Of a DNA stretch of 64,000 nt, positions 43,662 to 51,561 are shown piece after piece (position 1 is the first letter of the stretch; every line of letters begins with the position of its first letter). The notes below the pieces were generated by a model, which made no database searches, had not been told where the DNA came from, and was given only the letters and a program-made list of their open reading frames with translations. Made by a program: the position numbers and the translations under genes. This DNA comes from Streptomyces spinoverrucosus (lineage in GTDB: Bacteria; Actinomycetota; Actinomycetes; Streptomycetales; Streptomycetaceae): contig NZ_BJND01000032.1 in assembly GCF_006539505.1 (NCBI RefSeq), forward strand, positions 62,001 to 126,000, given 5' to 3'.

Positions 43662-45155
43662 GTGGGCAGCACCAGACCCGCCGTGCGCGACACCGCACGG
43701 CGCGCCGCAACCGACAAGCGGGGAGCGGTCGTAGCGGCGCTCATGCTCTCCATGGCGCTGGCGGCACTCGACTCCACCGTCGTCTCCACGGCCGTACCGC
43801 AGATCGTCGGCGACCTGGGCGGCTTCTCCGTCTTCTCCTGGCTCTTCTCCGGCTATCTGCTCGCCGTCACCGTCACCCTCCCCCTCTACGGCAAGCTCTC
43901 CGACACCTTCGGCCGCAAACCGGTCCTCATAGCGGGCGCGTCCGTCTTTCTCCTCGGCTCCCTGCTGTGCGCGCTCGCCTGGAACATGTGGGCGCTGATC
44001 GTCTTCCGCATCGTCCAGGGCCTGGGCGGCGGCGCCCTCCAGGGCACGGTCCAGACCCTCGCCGCCGATCTGTACCCGCTGGAGGAACGCCCGAAGATCC
44101 AGGCCAAGCTCTCCACGGTGTGGGCGGTGTCGGCGGTCGCCGGGCCGGCCGTCGGCGGGGTCCTCGCCGCGTACGCCGACTGGCGCTGGATCTTCCTGGT
44201 CAACCTGCCGATCGGCGGCCTCGCCCTGTGGCTGATCGTCCGTCACCTGCACGAGCCGCAGCGCGAGACAGCCGCACGCGCGCGTGTGGACTGGTCGGGC
44301 GCGCTCACCGTGTTCCTCTGCGGTGGCGTCCTGCTGACCGCGCTGGTGCAGGGCGGAGTGGCGTGGCGGTGGCTGTCGGCGCCGTCGCTCGCTCTGCTGG
44401 GCACGGGACTCGCGCTCGTCGCGCTCCTTGTGGTGATCGAACGCCAGGCGGCCGAGCCGATCATTCCCGGCTGGGTCTGGCGCCGCCGTACGATCGCCGC
44501 TGTCAACCTCGCGCTGGGTGCGCTGGGGCTGCTCATGGTCGCCCCGGCCGTGTTCCTGCCGACGTACGCCCAGTCCGTGCTCGGTCTCGGCCCGGTCGCC
44601 GCCGGATTCGTGCTCTCCGTGTGGACGTTGAGCTGGCCGGTCTCGGCGGCGCTCAGCCAGCACGTCTACCGCCGGATCGGCTTCCGCGACACCGCCGTGC
44701 TCGGCATCGGTACGGCCACTCTGATCCTGCTGGCCTTCCCCCTGCTGCCGTACCCGGGCGAGGCCTGGCAGCCCGCGCTCCTGATGCTCCTCCTGGGGGC
44801 CGCGCTCGGCCTGTTCCAGCTCCCCCTCATCGTCGGCGTCCAGTCCACCGTCGGCTGGTCGCAACGCGGCACGGCCACGGCCTCGATCCTCTTCTGCCGC
44901 CAGACCGGACAGACCGTCGGGGCGTCCGTCTTCGGCGCCGTCGCCAACGGCGTGCTCGCGGGCCGTCTCGGCAGCGCGGATCTCGACGCCGTCGCCCACG
45001 GCCTCGGCACCGGCACCGCGTCCGAGGCGACCCGACGGGCCGTCGCGGACGCCGTCCACGCCGTGTACCTGGGCGCGGCGTGCGCGGCCGCCCTCGCCTT
45101 CCTGGTGCTGCTGGTGCTGGCGCCGCGCCGCTTCCCGGTCATCGAGGAGCACTGA
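43662..45155 (+). CDS. MFS drug exporter (DHA2/EmrB-QacA type)
   Basis: A 497-residue proton-driven exporter with 14 predicted helices. Motif A is GKLSDTFGRKPVL after helix 2; motif C-like GPAVGGVLAAY follows helix 5, and the N-terminal LDSTVVSTAVPQIVGDLG is the DHA2 motif D. The substrate is unknown; relatives export hydrophobic cationic drugs and antibiotics. The GTG at 43662 is chosen because AAGGA lies six bases upstream; the frame's earlier GTG (43641) lacks a site. It is divergent from the second ABC exporter, so the two could share control. Confidence 0.9.
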   Translation: MGSTRPAVRDTARRAATDKRGAVVAALMLSMALAALDSTVVSTAVPQIVGDLGGFSVFSWLFSGYLLAVTVTLPLYGKLSDTFGRKPVLIAGASVFLLGSLLCALAWNMWALIVFRIVQGLGGGALQGTVQTLAADLYPLEERPKIQAKLSTVWAVSAVAGPAVGGVLAAYADWRWIFLVNLPIGGLALWLIVRHLHEPQRETAARARVDWSGALTVFLCGGVLLTALVQGGVAWRWLSAPSLALLGTGLALVALLVVIERQAAEPIIPGWVWRRRTIAAVNLALGALGLLMVAPAVFLPTYAQSVLGLGPVAAGFVLSVWTLSWPVSAALSQHVYRRIGFRDTAVLGIGTATLILLAFPLLPYPGEAWQPALLMLLLGAALGLFQLPLIVGVQSTVGWSQRGTATASILFCRQTGQTVGASVFGAVANGVLAGRLGSADLDAVAHGLGTGTASEATRRAVADAVHAVYLGAACAAALAFLVLLVLAPRRFPVIEEH

Positions 45156-45188
45156 CGCACCCAGCCTGAGACTTGTTCACCTCCCGCA

Positions 45189-45230
45189 GGCCCAACTGCT
45201 GGGCCAAAAGTCGGAGTTAACGCGGGTAAC
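45189..45230. promoter_or_regulatory. Hairpin and inverted repeat between MFS and DUF485 genes
   Basis: GGCCCA-ACTGC-TGGGCC (45189-45205) is a small hairpin with AAAAG after it, possibly the MFS terminator. GTTAACGCGGGTAAC (45216-45230) is an imperfect inverted repeat that could be an operator for the DUF485/symporter operon. Confidence 0.35.
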
Positions 45231-45388
45231 AGCGCAGGTCACGCATGGGTCGCGGAAGTAAGCGCATACCGACCACTCAGTTTGCCCAAAACGCCACGCA
45301 CCCAGGGACCGCCGAGTAGCGTGCGTGGCCCGCCCCCCACCTCCCTGCGGTCCGCCGCCACGGACCCGAGCCGCGCAAGGAGCACGGG

Positions 45389-45871
45389 ATGTCCCACGAC
45401 CCGTTGTCGCCACACCCGCGATATCCGTCAAATCCGCCGCCCGACCACTCCTTCTCGCCGCTGCCCCACAACGTCCCGACCGCCTCACCGACGTACCCCA
45501 CCTACCCCTGGCAACCGGAGCCACAGCCCGAGCCCGCCACGCGGCGTGCGCCGGTGCACGCACCGCTCGGGCACCACAGCGATCTGCGCATCCTGCGCAG
45601 CGCCTACCGCTGGCAGCGGCGGGTGGCGACACTCACCGCGCTCGGCTACTTCACGCTGTTCCTGGTGCTGTCGGCGTTCGCGCCGGGGTTCATGACGGCC
45701 GAGGTCGCCGGTGGGCTGCCGGCCGGACTGCTGCTCGCGCTGGCCCAACTGCCGGTCACCTGGCTGGCGATCGCACTGTACGAGCACACCGCGCGCGTGC
45801 GGGTCGATCCGCTCGCGGACCGGATCCGCCGGCAGGCCGCGCTGGACGCCAGGCGGGGGGCGGCACGGTGA
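45389..45871 (+). CDS. DUF485 family membrane protein (YjcH-like)
   Basis: A 160-residue protein. The first ~60 residues are Pro/His-rich and cytosolic. Then comes DLRILRSAYRWQRRVATLTALGYFTLFLVLSAF, with a first helix, and a second helix (LLLALAQLPVTWLAIALYEHTARV), the DUF485 pattern. In many bacteria this small protein is encoded just before an acetate-type solute:sodium symporter (yjcH-actP). The ATG at 45389 follows AAGGAG by about eight bases. The stop overlaps the symporter start (GTGA). Confidence 0.85.
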   Translation: MSHDPLSPHPRYPSNPPPDHSFSPLPHNVPTASPTYPTYPWQPEPQPEPATRRAPVHAPLGHHSDLRILRSAYRWQRRVATLTALGYFTLFLVLSAFAPGFMTAEVAGGLPAGLLLALAQLPVTWLAIALYEHTARVRVDPLADRIRRQAALDARRGAAR

Positions 45872-47478
45872 CCGGCTTCAGTGAGTCGGCGGAGACGATG
45901 TCACTGGTGGCGTTCACCGTCGTCGCCACGATCACGCTGCTGCTGTGTGTGATGACCGGCCCCGACCGGGACGACCTCGACGAGTTCTACACCGGCTACA
46001 GCTCCCTGTCCCCGATGCGCAACGGCCTGGCGATCGCCGGCGACTACATCTCCGCGGCGACCGTGCTCGGCACGGGCGGGGTGATCGCGCTGTACGGCCA
46101 CGACGGGATCGTGCTGGCGCTCAGCACGGCCCTGTCGCTGATGCTGCTGATGTTCCTGCTGGCGGAACCTCTGCGGAACGCGGGCCGTTTCACGATGGGA
46201 GACGCCTTCGCACGCCGTATGCCGGGGCGGTGTGTGCGGGTGACCGCATGTGTGGTGACGCTGGCCGCGCTGTTGCCGATGATGCTGGTCCAGCTCGCGG
46301 GCACGGGACAGTTGGTGGCCTTTCTGCTGGGAATTTCCGGCACAGGGGTGGAGACGGGCTGCATCGTCGGGTTGGGCGCCCTGATGATCAGCTATGCCGC
46401 GATCGGGGGGATGAAAGGGACCGCACTCATCCAGATCCTGAAGATGGTGATGCTGCTCGGGTCGGGGGCGGTGGTCGCCTTACTCGTGCTGAACAAGTTC
46501 GACTGGGATCCCGTCGCGCTGTTCGACACGGCGGCGGAGCGCAGCGGCGTGGACGACGCGTTCCTCGCCTCCGGACTGCAGTTCGAAGGCGGGCCGTTCC
46601 CTCGCCTCGACATGATCACCGCCGAGTTGTGCGTGGTGCTGGGCGGCGCCTGCCTTCCGCACGTCACCATGCGCATGTACACCGCGTCCAGCGCCCGCCA
46701 GGTACGCCGCTCGATGTCCTGGGCGGTGTCCAGTGTCGCGGTCTTCGTGCTGATCATCACGGTCGTCGGTATTGGCGCGACCGCGCTGATCGGCCGCGAG
46801 ACCATCGCCCGCGCCGACCCGCAGGGCAACTCCGCCTATCTGCTGGGCTCCCAGGCGGCACTCGGACCGGAGGTGACCACTACCGAGACGTTCCTGTTCA
46901 CGGCGGTCACCACCGCCGTCTTCCTGACGGTGCTCGCCTCGGTCGCGGGCATGATCCTCGCCTGCGCCAACTCCCTCGCCCACGACGTCTTCGCCGACCG
47001 CGTCCAGGACCTGACCGCCCGACGCGAGATGACGCTGGCCCGCGTCTCTGCCGCCGCGATCGGCATCCCGACGATCCTGCTGGCCACGCTGGTCCAGCAC
47101 CGCAGCCTGCAACCCCTGGTGACGCTGTCCTTCTCCCTGGGCGCCTCCGCCATCGCGCCCGCCCTGGTCTACGCCCTCTTCTGGCGCCGCTACACCCGAA
47201 CCGGCCTGCTGAGCACCCTCATCGGCGGCTCCCTCGCGGTCGTGATCCTGATGCCCGGCACCAACCTGGTCTCCGGATCGCCCGTCTCCGCCTTCCCCGA
47301 GGCCGACTTCACATACTTCCCCTTCACCACGACGGGCCTTGTCTCCGTCCCCCTGGGCTTCGCCTTCGGCTGGCTGGGGACGATGGTGTCCGGCCGGCGG
47401 AAGGCGGAGGAGCAGCGGCGGCAGTACGAGGCGGTGGAGGGGTGGATTCTGGCGGGGGCGGTACGCAGGAAGGACTGA
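45868..47478 (+). CDS. Sodium:solute symporter (ActP/MctC-like) with a TTA codon
   Basis: A 536-residue permease of the SSS family with 13 predicted helices. SLSPMRNGLAIAGDYISAATVLGTGGVIAL holds the conserved Na+-site Ser/Ala/Thr region in helix 1-2; LMISYAAIGGMKGTALIQILKMV is the signature of monocarboxylate (acetate, pyruvate, propionate) transporters. It is coupled to the DUF485 gene. Codon 205 is TTA (46480-46482), rare in Streptomyces and read only by bldA tRNA, so full-length product should depend on bldA. An 8/9-base tandem repeat spans its stop codon. Confidence 0.9.
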   Translation: MTGFSESAETMSLVAFTVVATITLLLCVMTGPDRDDLDEFYTGYSSLSPMRNGLAIAGDYISAATVLGTGGVIALYGHDGIVLALSTALSLMLLMFLLAEPLRNAGRFTMGDAFARRMPGRCVRVTACVVTLAALLPMMLVQLAGTGQLVAFLLGISGTGVETGCIVGLGALMISYAAIGGMKGTALIQILKMVMLLGSGAVVALLVLNKFDWDPVALFDTAAERSGVDDAFLASGLQFEGGPFPRLDMITAELCVVLGGACLPHVTMRMYTASSARQVRRSMSWAVSSVAVFVLIITVVGIGATALIGRETIARADPQGNSAYLLGSQAALGPEVTTTETFLFTAVTTAVFLTVLASVAGMILACANSLAHDVFADRVQDLTARREMTLARVSAAAIGIPTILLATLVQHRSLQPLVTLSFSLGASAIAPALVYALFWRRYTRTGLLSTLIGGSLAVVILMPGTNLVSGSPVSAFPEADFTYFPFTTTGLVSVPLGFAFGWLGTMVSGRRKAEEQRRQYEAVEGWILAGAVRRKD

Positions 47479-47495
47479 AGGACCTGAAGGACTGA
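47470..47495. repeat. 8-9 bp triplicate repeat across a stop codon
   Basis: AAGGACTG, AAGGACCTG and AAGGACTG follow one another (47470-47494). The symporter stop TGA is at 47476-47478, between copies 1 and 2. Confidence 0.85.
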
Positions 47496-47521
47496 CCGTG
47501 CACCGGGACGCCCGGCGCTGC

Positions 47522-48412
47522 TCACTCCGTCGGCGCGCGCCCGCCCGTCAGCGCCGCGAGGCTGTTGCGTACGCAGTCGATGTGCGCCTGCACGTCGTCC
47601 CAGCGCTCCCCGTGCTCCCGCAACACCCGTTCCGTCTCGCGGGCGATCTCGTCCTCCCGCGCCCGCGCCTGCGCGAGCACCTCGGCGGCCAGCGCCCGCG
47701 CCTCCTCCTGCCGACGGTCGACGGCCTGCTCGGCGTCGGCGAACTCCTGCTGCGCCTCCGCCAACGCGGCCTCCGCGCGCGCGAACCGCTCGGCGTACTG
47801 CGCGTCCACGGCGGCGGCGCCCTCCTCGGCCTCGCGTTCCACCGCGGCCCAGCGCTCGGCGCGCTCCTTCTCCTGCTCGGCCAGCATCGCGTCGGTACGC
47901 TGCCGGACCTCGCGCAACGCGGAAAGCGCCTCCGCGCGCCCCTCCTTCACCTCACGCCGGGCGGAAATACGGATCTCGTCCGCCTCGGCCTGCGCCGCGA
48001 GCAGCCGGTGCCGGGCACGTTCCTCGACCTCCGCCAGCAGCGCGTCCGCCTCCTTCTGCGCCGCCCGGCGCATACCGTCGACGTACGCCTCGGCCTGCGC
48101 AAGCTGCTCGCGCGCCGCGCGCCGGGCGCGCTCCGGTACCGCCGCGGCCTCCTCCTGCGCCATCTGGAAAAGGCGCCGCGCGCCCTCCCCGAGCGCCTCG
48201 TACGTCTGCTGCGGAAGCTCGGCCACCGTCTCGCGCAGCTCCTCGGCCTCCTCCTCCATCTCCCTGGCCAGAACAGTGAGGCGGGCGGCTCGTTCCCAGG
48301 CGGCGTCACGATCCTCGGACAACGCGTCGGCGTACGCATCGACCTGCTCGGGGCGGTAGCCGCGCCCCCGGACTGTCACAAAGCCATGCGGCGACACGGA
48401 TGCGCTGCTCAT
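47522..48412 (-). CDS. Coiled-coil protein, DivIVA/FilP-like (annotated cellulose-binding in relatives)
   Basis: A 296-residue, almost wholly helical protein. SPHGFVTVRGRGYRPEQVDAYADALSEDRD at the N terminus resembles the short DivIVA-type start (GYxxxxVD). The rest is an unbroken Glu/Ala/Arg heptad pattern from about residue 40 to 270, likely a long coiled coil. Streptomyces proteins of this type (Scy, FilP, and those labelled cellulose-binding) form intermediate-filament-like cytoskeletal structures at hyphal tips. That role here is inference. The ATG at 48412 follows GAGGGG by six bases; the frame upstream is open but lacks a site. An AT-rich promoter region lies at 48430-48480. Confidence 0.72.
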   Translation of the reverse strand: MSSASVSPHGFVTVRGRGYRPEQVDAYADALSEDRDAAWERAARLTVLAREMEEEAEELRETVAELPQQTYEALGEGARRLFQMAQEEAAAVPERARRAAREQLAQAEAYVDGMRRAAQKEADALLAEVEERARHRLLAAQAEADEIRISARREVKEGRAEALSALREVRQRTDAMLAEQEKERAERWAAVEREAEEGAAAVDAQYAERFARAEAALAEAQQEFADAEQAVDRRQEEARALAAEVLAQARAREDEIARETERVLREHGERWDDVQAHIDCVRNSLAALTGGRAPTE

Positions 48413-48555
48413 GCGGAACCCCTCGAGGGACGTCGATTTAGCGCATATTTTGATGTATCGGACAGAAGTGGTCATAATCCGACACTCCGTCGCCGACAGT
48501 CCGTAGCCGTTGCGCGGCAGCTGGCACGGCGCGCATACATCCCGAACAACAGAAC

Positions 48556-48587
48556 GGCCGGGCCCGGTCACACGACCAGGCCCGGCC
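48556..48587. terminator. Hairpin between convergent ends near the deaminase cluster
   Basis: GGCCGGGCC (48556-48564) pairs with GGCCCGGCC (48579-48587), with an inner GGT/ACC. It is downstream of the leftward 977-residue gene (stop at 48621). Confidence 0.72.
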
Positions 48588-48620
48588 CTCCCCGCAGGGG
48601 ATGTCAGCTCTGTATCCGCC

Positions 48621-51554
48621 TCACAGCAACCCGTCCCACATCTGCTCCAGCAGCACCGACCACCAGCTCTCCGGCGAACCCAGCGCCGCCGGATCGAGGG
48701 CTGCCAACTGGGCCTGGAAGTCGACGGTCCAGCGGCCCGCCTGCTCCTGGTTCAGGCCGAACCGCAGGCGCCACATCCGGCCGAGCAGCGCCAGACAGCG
48801 CACGAACTCCGGCAGCCCGGTGTTCACGAACTGCGGCGGCACCGGCGCACCACCGGGCCCGGCCTCCACCGGTACGGCCACGATGTTCGCCGTGCCGTAC
48901 TGCACACAGATCGCCTTGCCGAAGTCGCTGCCCATGACGAGGTACGAGCCCGCGTCCGACGCCGGCTGCACCCCACGCTCCTGTGCCAGCTCGGCGAGCG
49001 TCGGCACCGGCCGCCCCGGCTGGGCCTGCGCCCAGAAGAACGGCCCCATGTCCAGCGGCAGTCCGGCCACGACCAGCGTGTGCGCCACGACCGGCGGGAC
49101 GCCCTGCCGGGACACCGCCGCCTGCTCGAACCGGAACACGCCCGGCCCGAACGCCCCCGCCAGCTCCTGCGCCACACCCTCCGGCGGAATCGGCGGCGCC
49201 GGTGGCACCGGCGGCAACGGCGCACGCACCGGCGCGGGGCGCGCGGGACCGTCGGCCACCTGATGCAACTCACCCTGGTGGGCGATCAGTTGCTGCATAC
49301 CCTGCTGGCGGCTCGCGTGGTCCGTGCCGTACGGCGCGATGCTCGTGATCCGCGCCTGCGGCCACTGCTCGCGGATCATCCGCGCGCAGTACGCGCCCGG
49401 CAGCTCGCACGACTCCAACTCGGTGTGCAGCTCCAGCACCTGGTCCGGCGGCACGTTCATCGCCCGCAGCTCATGGAAGATCTGCCACTCCGGGTGCGGC
49501 GTACCCGGCGCCGAACGCCGGATCAGCTGCTGCTCCGAGCCGTCCTGCGCGCGGTAGCGCAGTACGGCCTGATAGCCCGGGCCGACGGTCGGCTGACCCT
49601 GCTGCGGATAGCCGTACGCCGGTGGCTGCCCGGGAACCGACTGCCCCGGCATCGGCTGCTGGCCGGGCGCCGGGGGAGCGGGGGGCGGCGGCATCGCGCC
49701 CGCCGCCGGGGGCATCGGCTGCGGGGCGCCCGGAGGCATGCCGGGAGCGCCAGGGGCGCCTGGCGCCCCTGGCGGCGGGGGCGGGGGCGTACCGGGGGCC
49801 TGCGGGGGCGGAGGCGCGCCGGGGGCGCCAACGGGGGGCGCGGCCAGCACGGTCTCCGCGTGGTGTACGGCACCATGCGCGCCCCCTGCGGAGCCCTGTG
49901 CGCCGACTGCGCCCGGCGCACCCGGCGCACCCGGGGCGCTCGGCGGCTGAGGCGCGCCCGGCATACCAGGGGCACGCGGAGGCTGAGGCACGCCCGGAGG
50001 CTGCGGCGCGCCCCCACCCGGGCCCGACTGACCCGGGTCGGCCAGCATCGTGGCGGCGTGGTGGACACCACCGGGAGGCGTACCGCCCGGCGTGCCCGGC
50101 GCCCCCGGAGTTCCCGGAGTTCCCGGCGGGTTCGCAGGCCCGGGCGGAGTCGGAGCACCCGGCGCCTGCGGCGCGCCCGGACCGGCGGCAGGGCCCTCAG
50201 GACCGTCGGGCCCGAGGGCCGACACAAGCTGCGTGGGTACGTATCCACCCGCCGGTGCACCTGGCGCACCGGGCGGCGGAGGCGTACTCCCCGGGCGCGC
50301 ACCCGGCGTACCCGGAGCACCCGGCGGCGGAGGCGGCGTCGCACCTCCACCCCGCGCCCGACGCGGCGGAGGCGCCGCCTTGCTCGTGGCGGCGTCGGCG
50401 ATGTCCCCGGCATTCGGAGCGAGCGGCCGCCCCGCACCGGCCGACGGCTGGGGCGCACCCGGCGCCTGCGGATAGCCGTACCCCGGAGCACCCGGAGCAC
50501 CCGGAGCACCCGGAGCACCCGGAGCACCCGGAGGTGGCGTACCCGGCACCGGCGGAGGCGGCGGCGTACCCAGCACAGCCCCACCACCGGAGCCACCCGA
50601 GCCACCGGGGACAGCGGGGCCACCAGCGCCACCCACCCCCTGCGGATACCCATACGTCTGCGCAGCCGGCGCCTGCGGAGGCGTACCGCCCGCCGACGCG
50701 CCCCCCGGCACGGCGCCCGCGCCCGGCGCACCGGCCTCATCGACCGCCGGCGCAACCGCCGTAGGCGGAAGCTGACTACCCCCCGCCATCAACGCCGTCT
50801 GCGCCTCCGGAGGCGCCACCCGTGGCTCCCCCTCATCGGCCCCACTCAACGGCGGCGCGAACACGGTCTCCGGCAACGGCACGGAACGGTCCTCACCGGC
50901 ATCGGCGTTGGTGTCCGTCCCGGCCCACGGAGTCGCCCCCACAGGCGCGTTGGGCGCGCTAGAGGCGCCCGATGCACCAAGCGGCGCCCCTACACGCGCC
51001 CCCGAGCCCGCCTCAGTATCCGACGCCCCCTCAGCACCACCCCCGGCAGCAGGCCAAGCCGCCCCACTACCAGCAGCCCCCGCCCCGCTATCGCCACCCC
51101 CAGCAGGGGCAGCAGCCGAACCTCCAACCCCCGAACCCGAACCGGCCCCCGAACCCGAACCAGCCCCCCGCCGATCCGGAATCCCCAATTTGTCCGCCGC
51201 CTCCTGCAACCACTCCGGCGGACTCAACAAGAACGACGTCTGATTCAGATCCACCCGCTCCGCAGGCGCAGCCACCGGCTGGGCAGCCCCCTCAGGACGC
51301 CCGTACTCCTCCTCGTACCGCCGAATGACCTCCCCCACCGGCAGCGAAGGCCACAACGTGGCCTCCCCGCTGTCCCGCGCGATCACCAGCCGCTGCCCGC
51401 CCCCGTCCGAACGCGGACCGTCCGAACGATCCTCGGCCCACACCACGAACCCGAGCTCGAACTCCCGCACCCGCACCTCACGATGCTGGTACGACGGCAC
51501 ATCCCCGTTGATCCACTCTTCCGCGCGCTCCTGCGCCTGCGCGAACGTCACCAT
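48621..51554 (-). CDS. Imm35-like / deaminase / SUKH-4 multidomain protein
   Basis: A 977-residue cytosolic protein built from polymorphic-toxin parts. Residues about 1-90 (WAEDRSDG, then QRLVIARDSGEATLWPSL and EVIRRYEEEYG) look like an Imm35/YrhB immunity domain. A ~560-residue Pro/Gly/Ala linker follows, with collagen-like GAP repeats. At 685-770 is an XOO_2897-type nucleic-acid/nucleotide deaminase domain with HTE at 710-712 and Cys716 and Cys723 in ESCELPGAYC; His and both Cys would bind zinc and Glu712 would act on the substrate. The end (about 795-977) is SUKH-4. No signal peptide or secretion domain is seen. Seven bases separate it from the WHH-SUKH gene upstream. Substrate and partner are unknown. 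Confidence 0.82.
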   Translation of the reverse strand: MVTFAQAQERAEEWINGDVPSYQHREVRVREFELGFVVWAEDRSDGPRSDGGGQRLVIARDSGEATLWPSLPVGEVIRRYEEEYGRPEGAAQPVAAPAERVDLNQTSFLLSPPEWLQEAADKLGIPDRRGAGSGSGAGSGSGVGGSAAAPAGGGDSGAGAAGSGAAWPAAGGGAEGASDTEAGSGARVGAPLGASGASSAPNAPVGATPWAGTDTNADAGEDRSVPLPETVFAPPLSGADEGEPRVAPPEAQTALMAGGSQLPPTAVAPAVDEAGAPGAGAVPGGASAGGTPPQAPAAQTYGYPQGVGGAGGPAVPGGSGGSGGGAVLGTPPPPPVPGTPPPGAPGAPGAPGAPGAPGYGYPQAPGAPQPSAGAGRPLAPNAGDIADAATSKAAPPPRRARGGGATPPPPPGAPGTPGARPGSTPPPPGAPGAPAGGYVPTQLVSALGPDGPEGPAAGPGAPQAPGAPTPPGPANPPGTPGTPGAPGTPGGTPPGGVHHAATMLADPGQSGPGGGAPQPPGVPQPPRAPGMPGAPQPPSAPGAPGAPGAVGAQGSAGGAHGAVHHAETVLAAPPVGAPGAPPPPQAPGTPPPPPPGAPGAPGAPGMPPGAPQPMPPAAGAMPPPPAPPAPGQQPMPGQSVPGQPPAYGYPQQGQPTVGPGYQAVLRYRAQDGSEQQLIRRSAPGTPHPEWQIFHELRAMNVPPDQVLELHTELESCELPGAYCARMIREQWPQARITSIAPYGTDHASRQQGMQQLIAHQGELHQVADGPARPAPVRAPLPPVPPAPPIPPEGVAQELAGAFGPGVFRFEQAAVSRQGVPPVVAHTLVVAGLPLDMGPFFWAQAQPGRPVPTLAELAQERGVQPASDAGSYLVMGSDFGKAICVQYGTANIVAVPVEAGPGGAPVPPQFVNTGLPEFVRCLALLGRMWRLRFGLNQEQAGRWTVDFQAQLAALDPAALGSPESWWSVLLEQMWDGLL
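50484..50535. repeat. 9-bp minisatellite coding for Gly-Ala-Pro repeats
   Basis: The unit CGGAGCACC is repeated five times without change inside the linker of the 977-residue protein, encoding the GAPGAPGAP run. It is in frame (9 bases = 3 codons), so copy-number change would lengthen or shorten the linker without a frameshift. Confidence 0.85.
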
Positions 51555-51561
51555 CGTCAGC

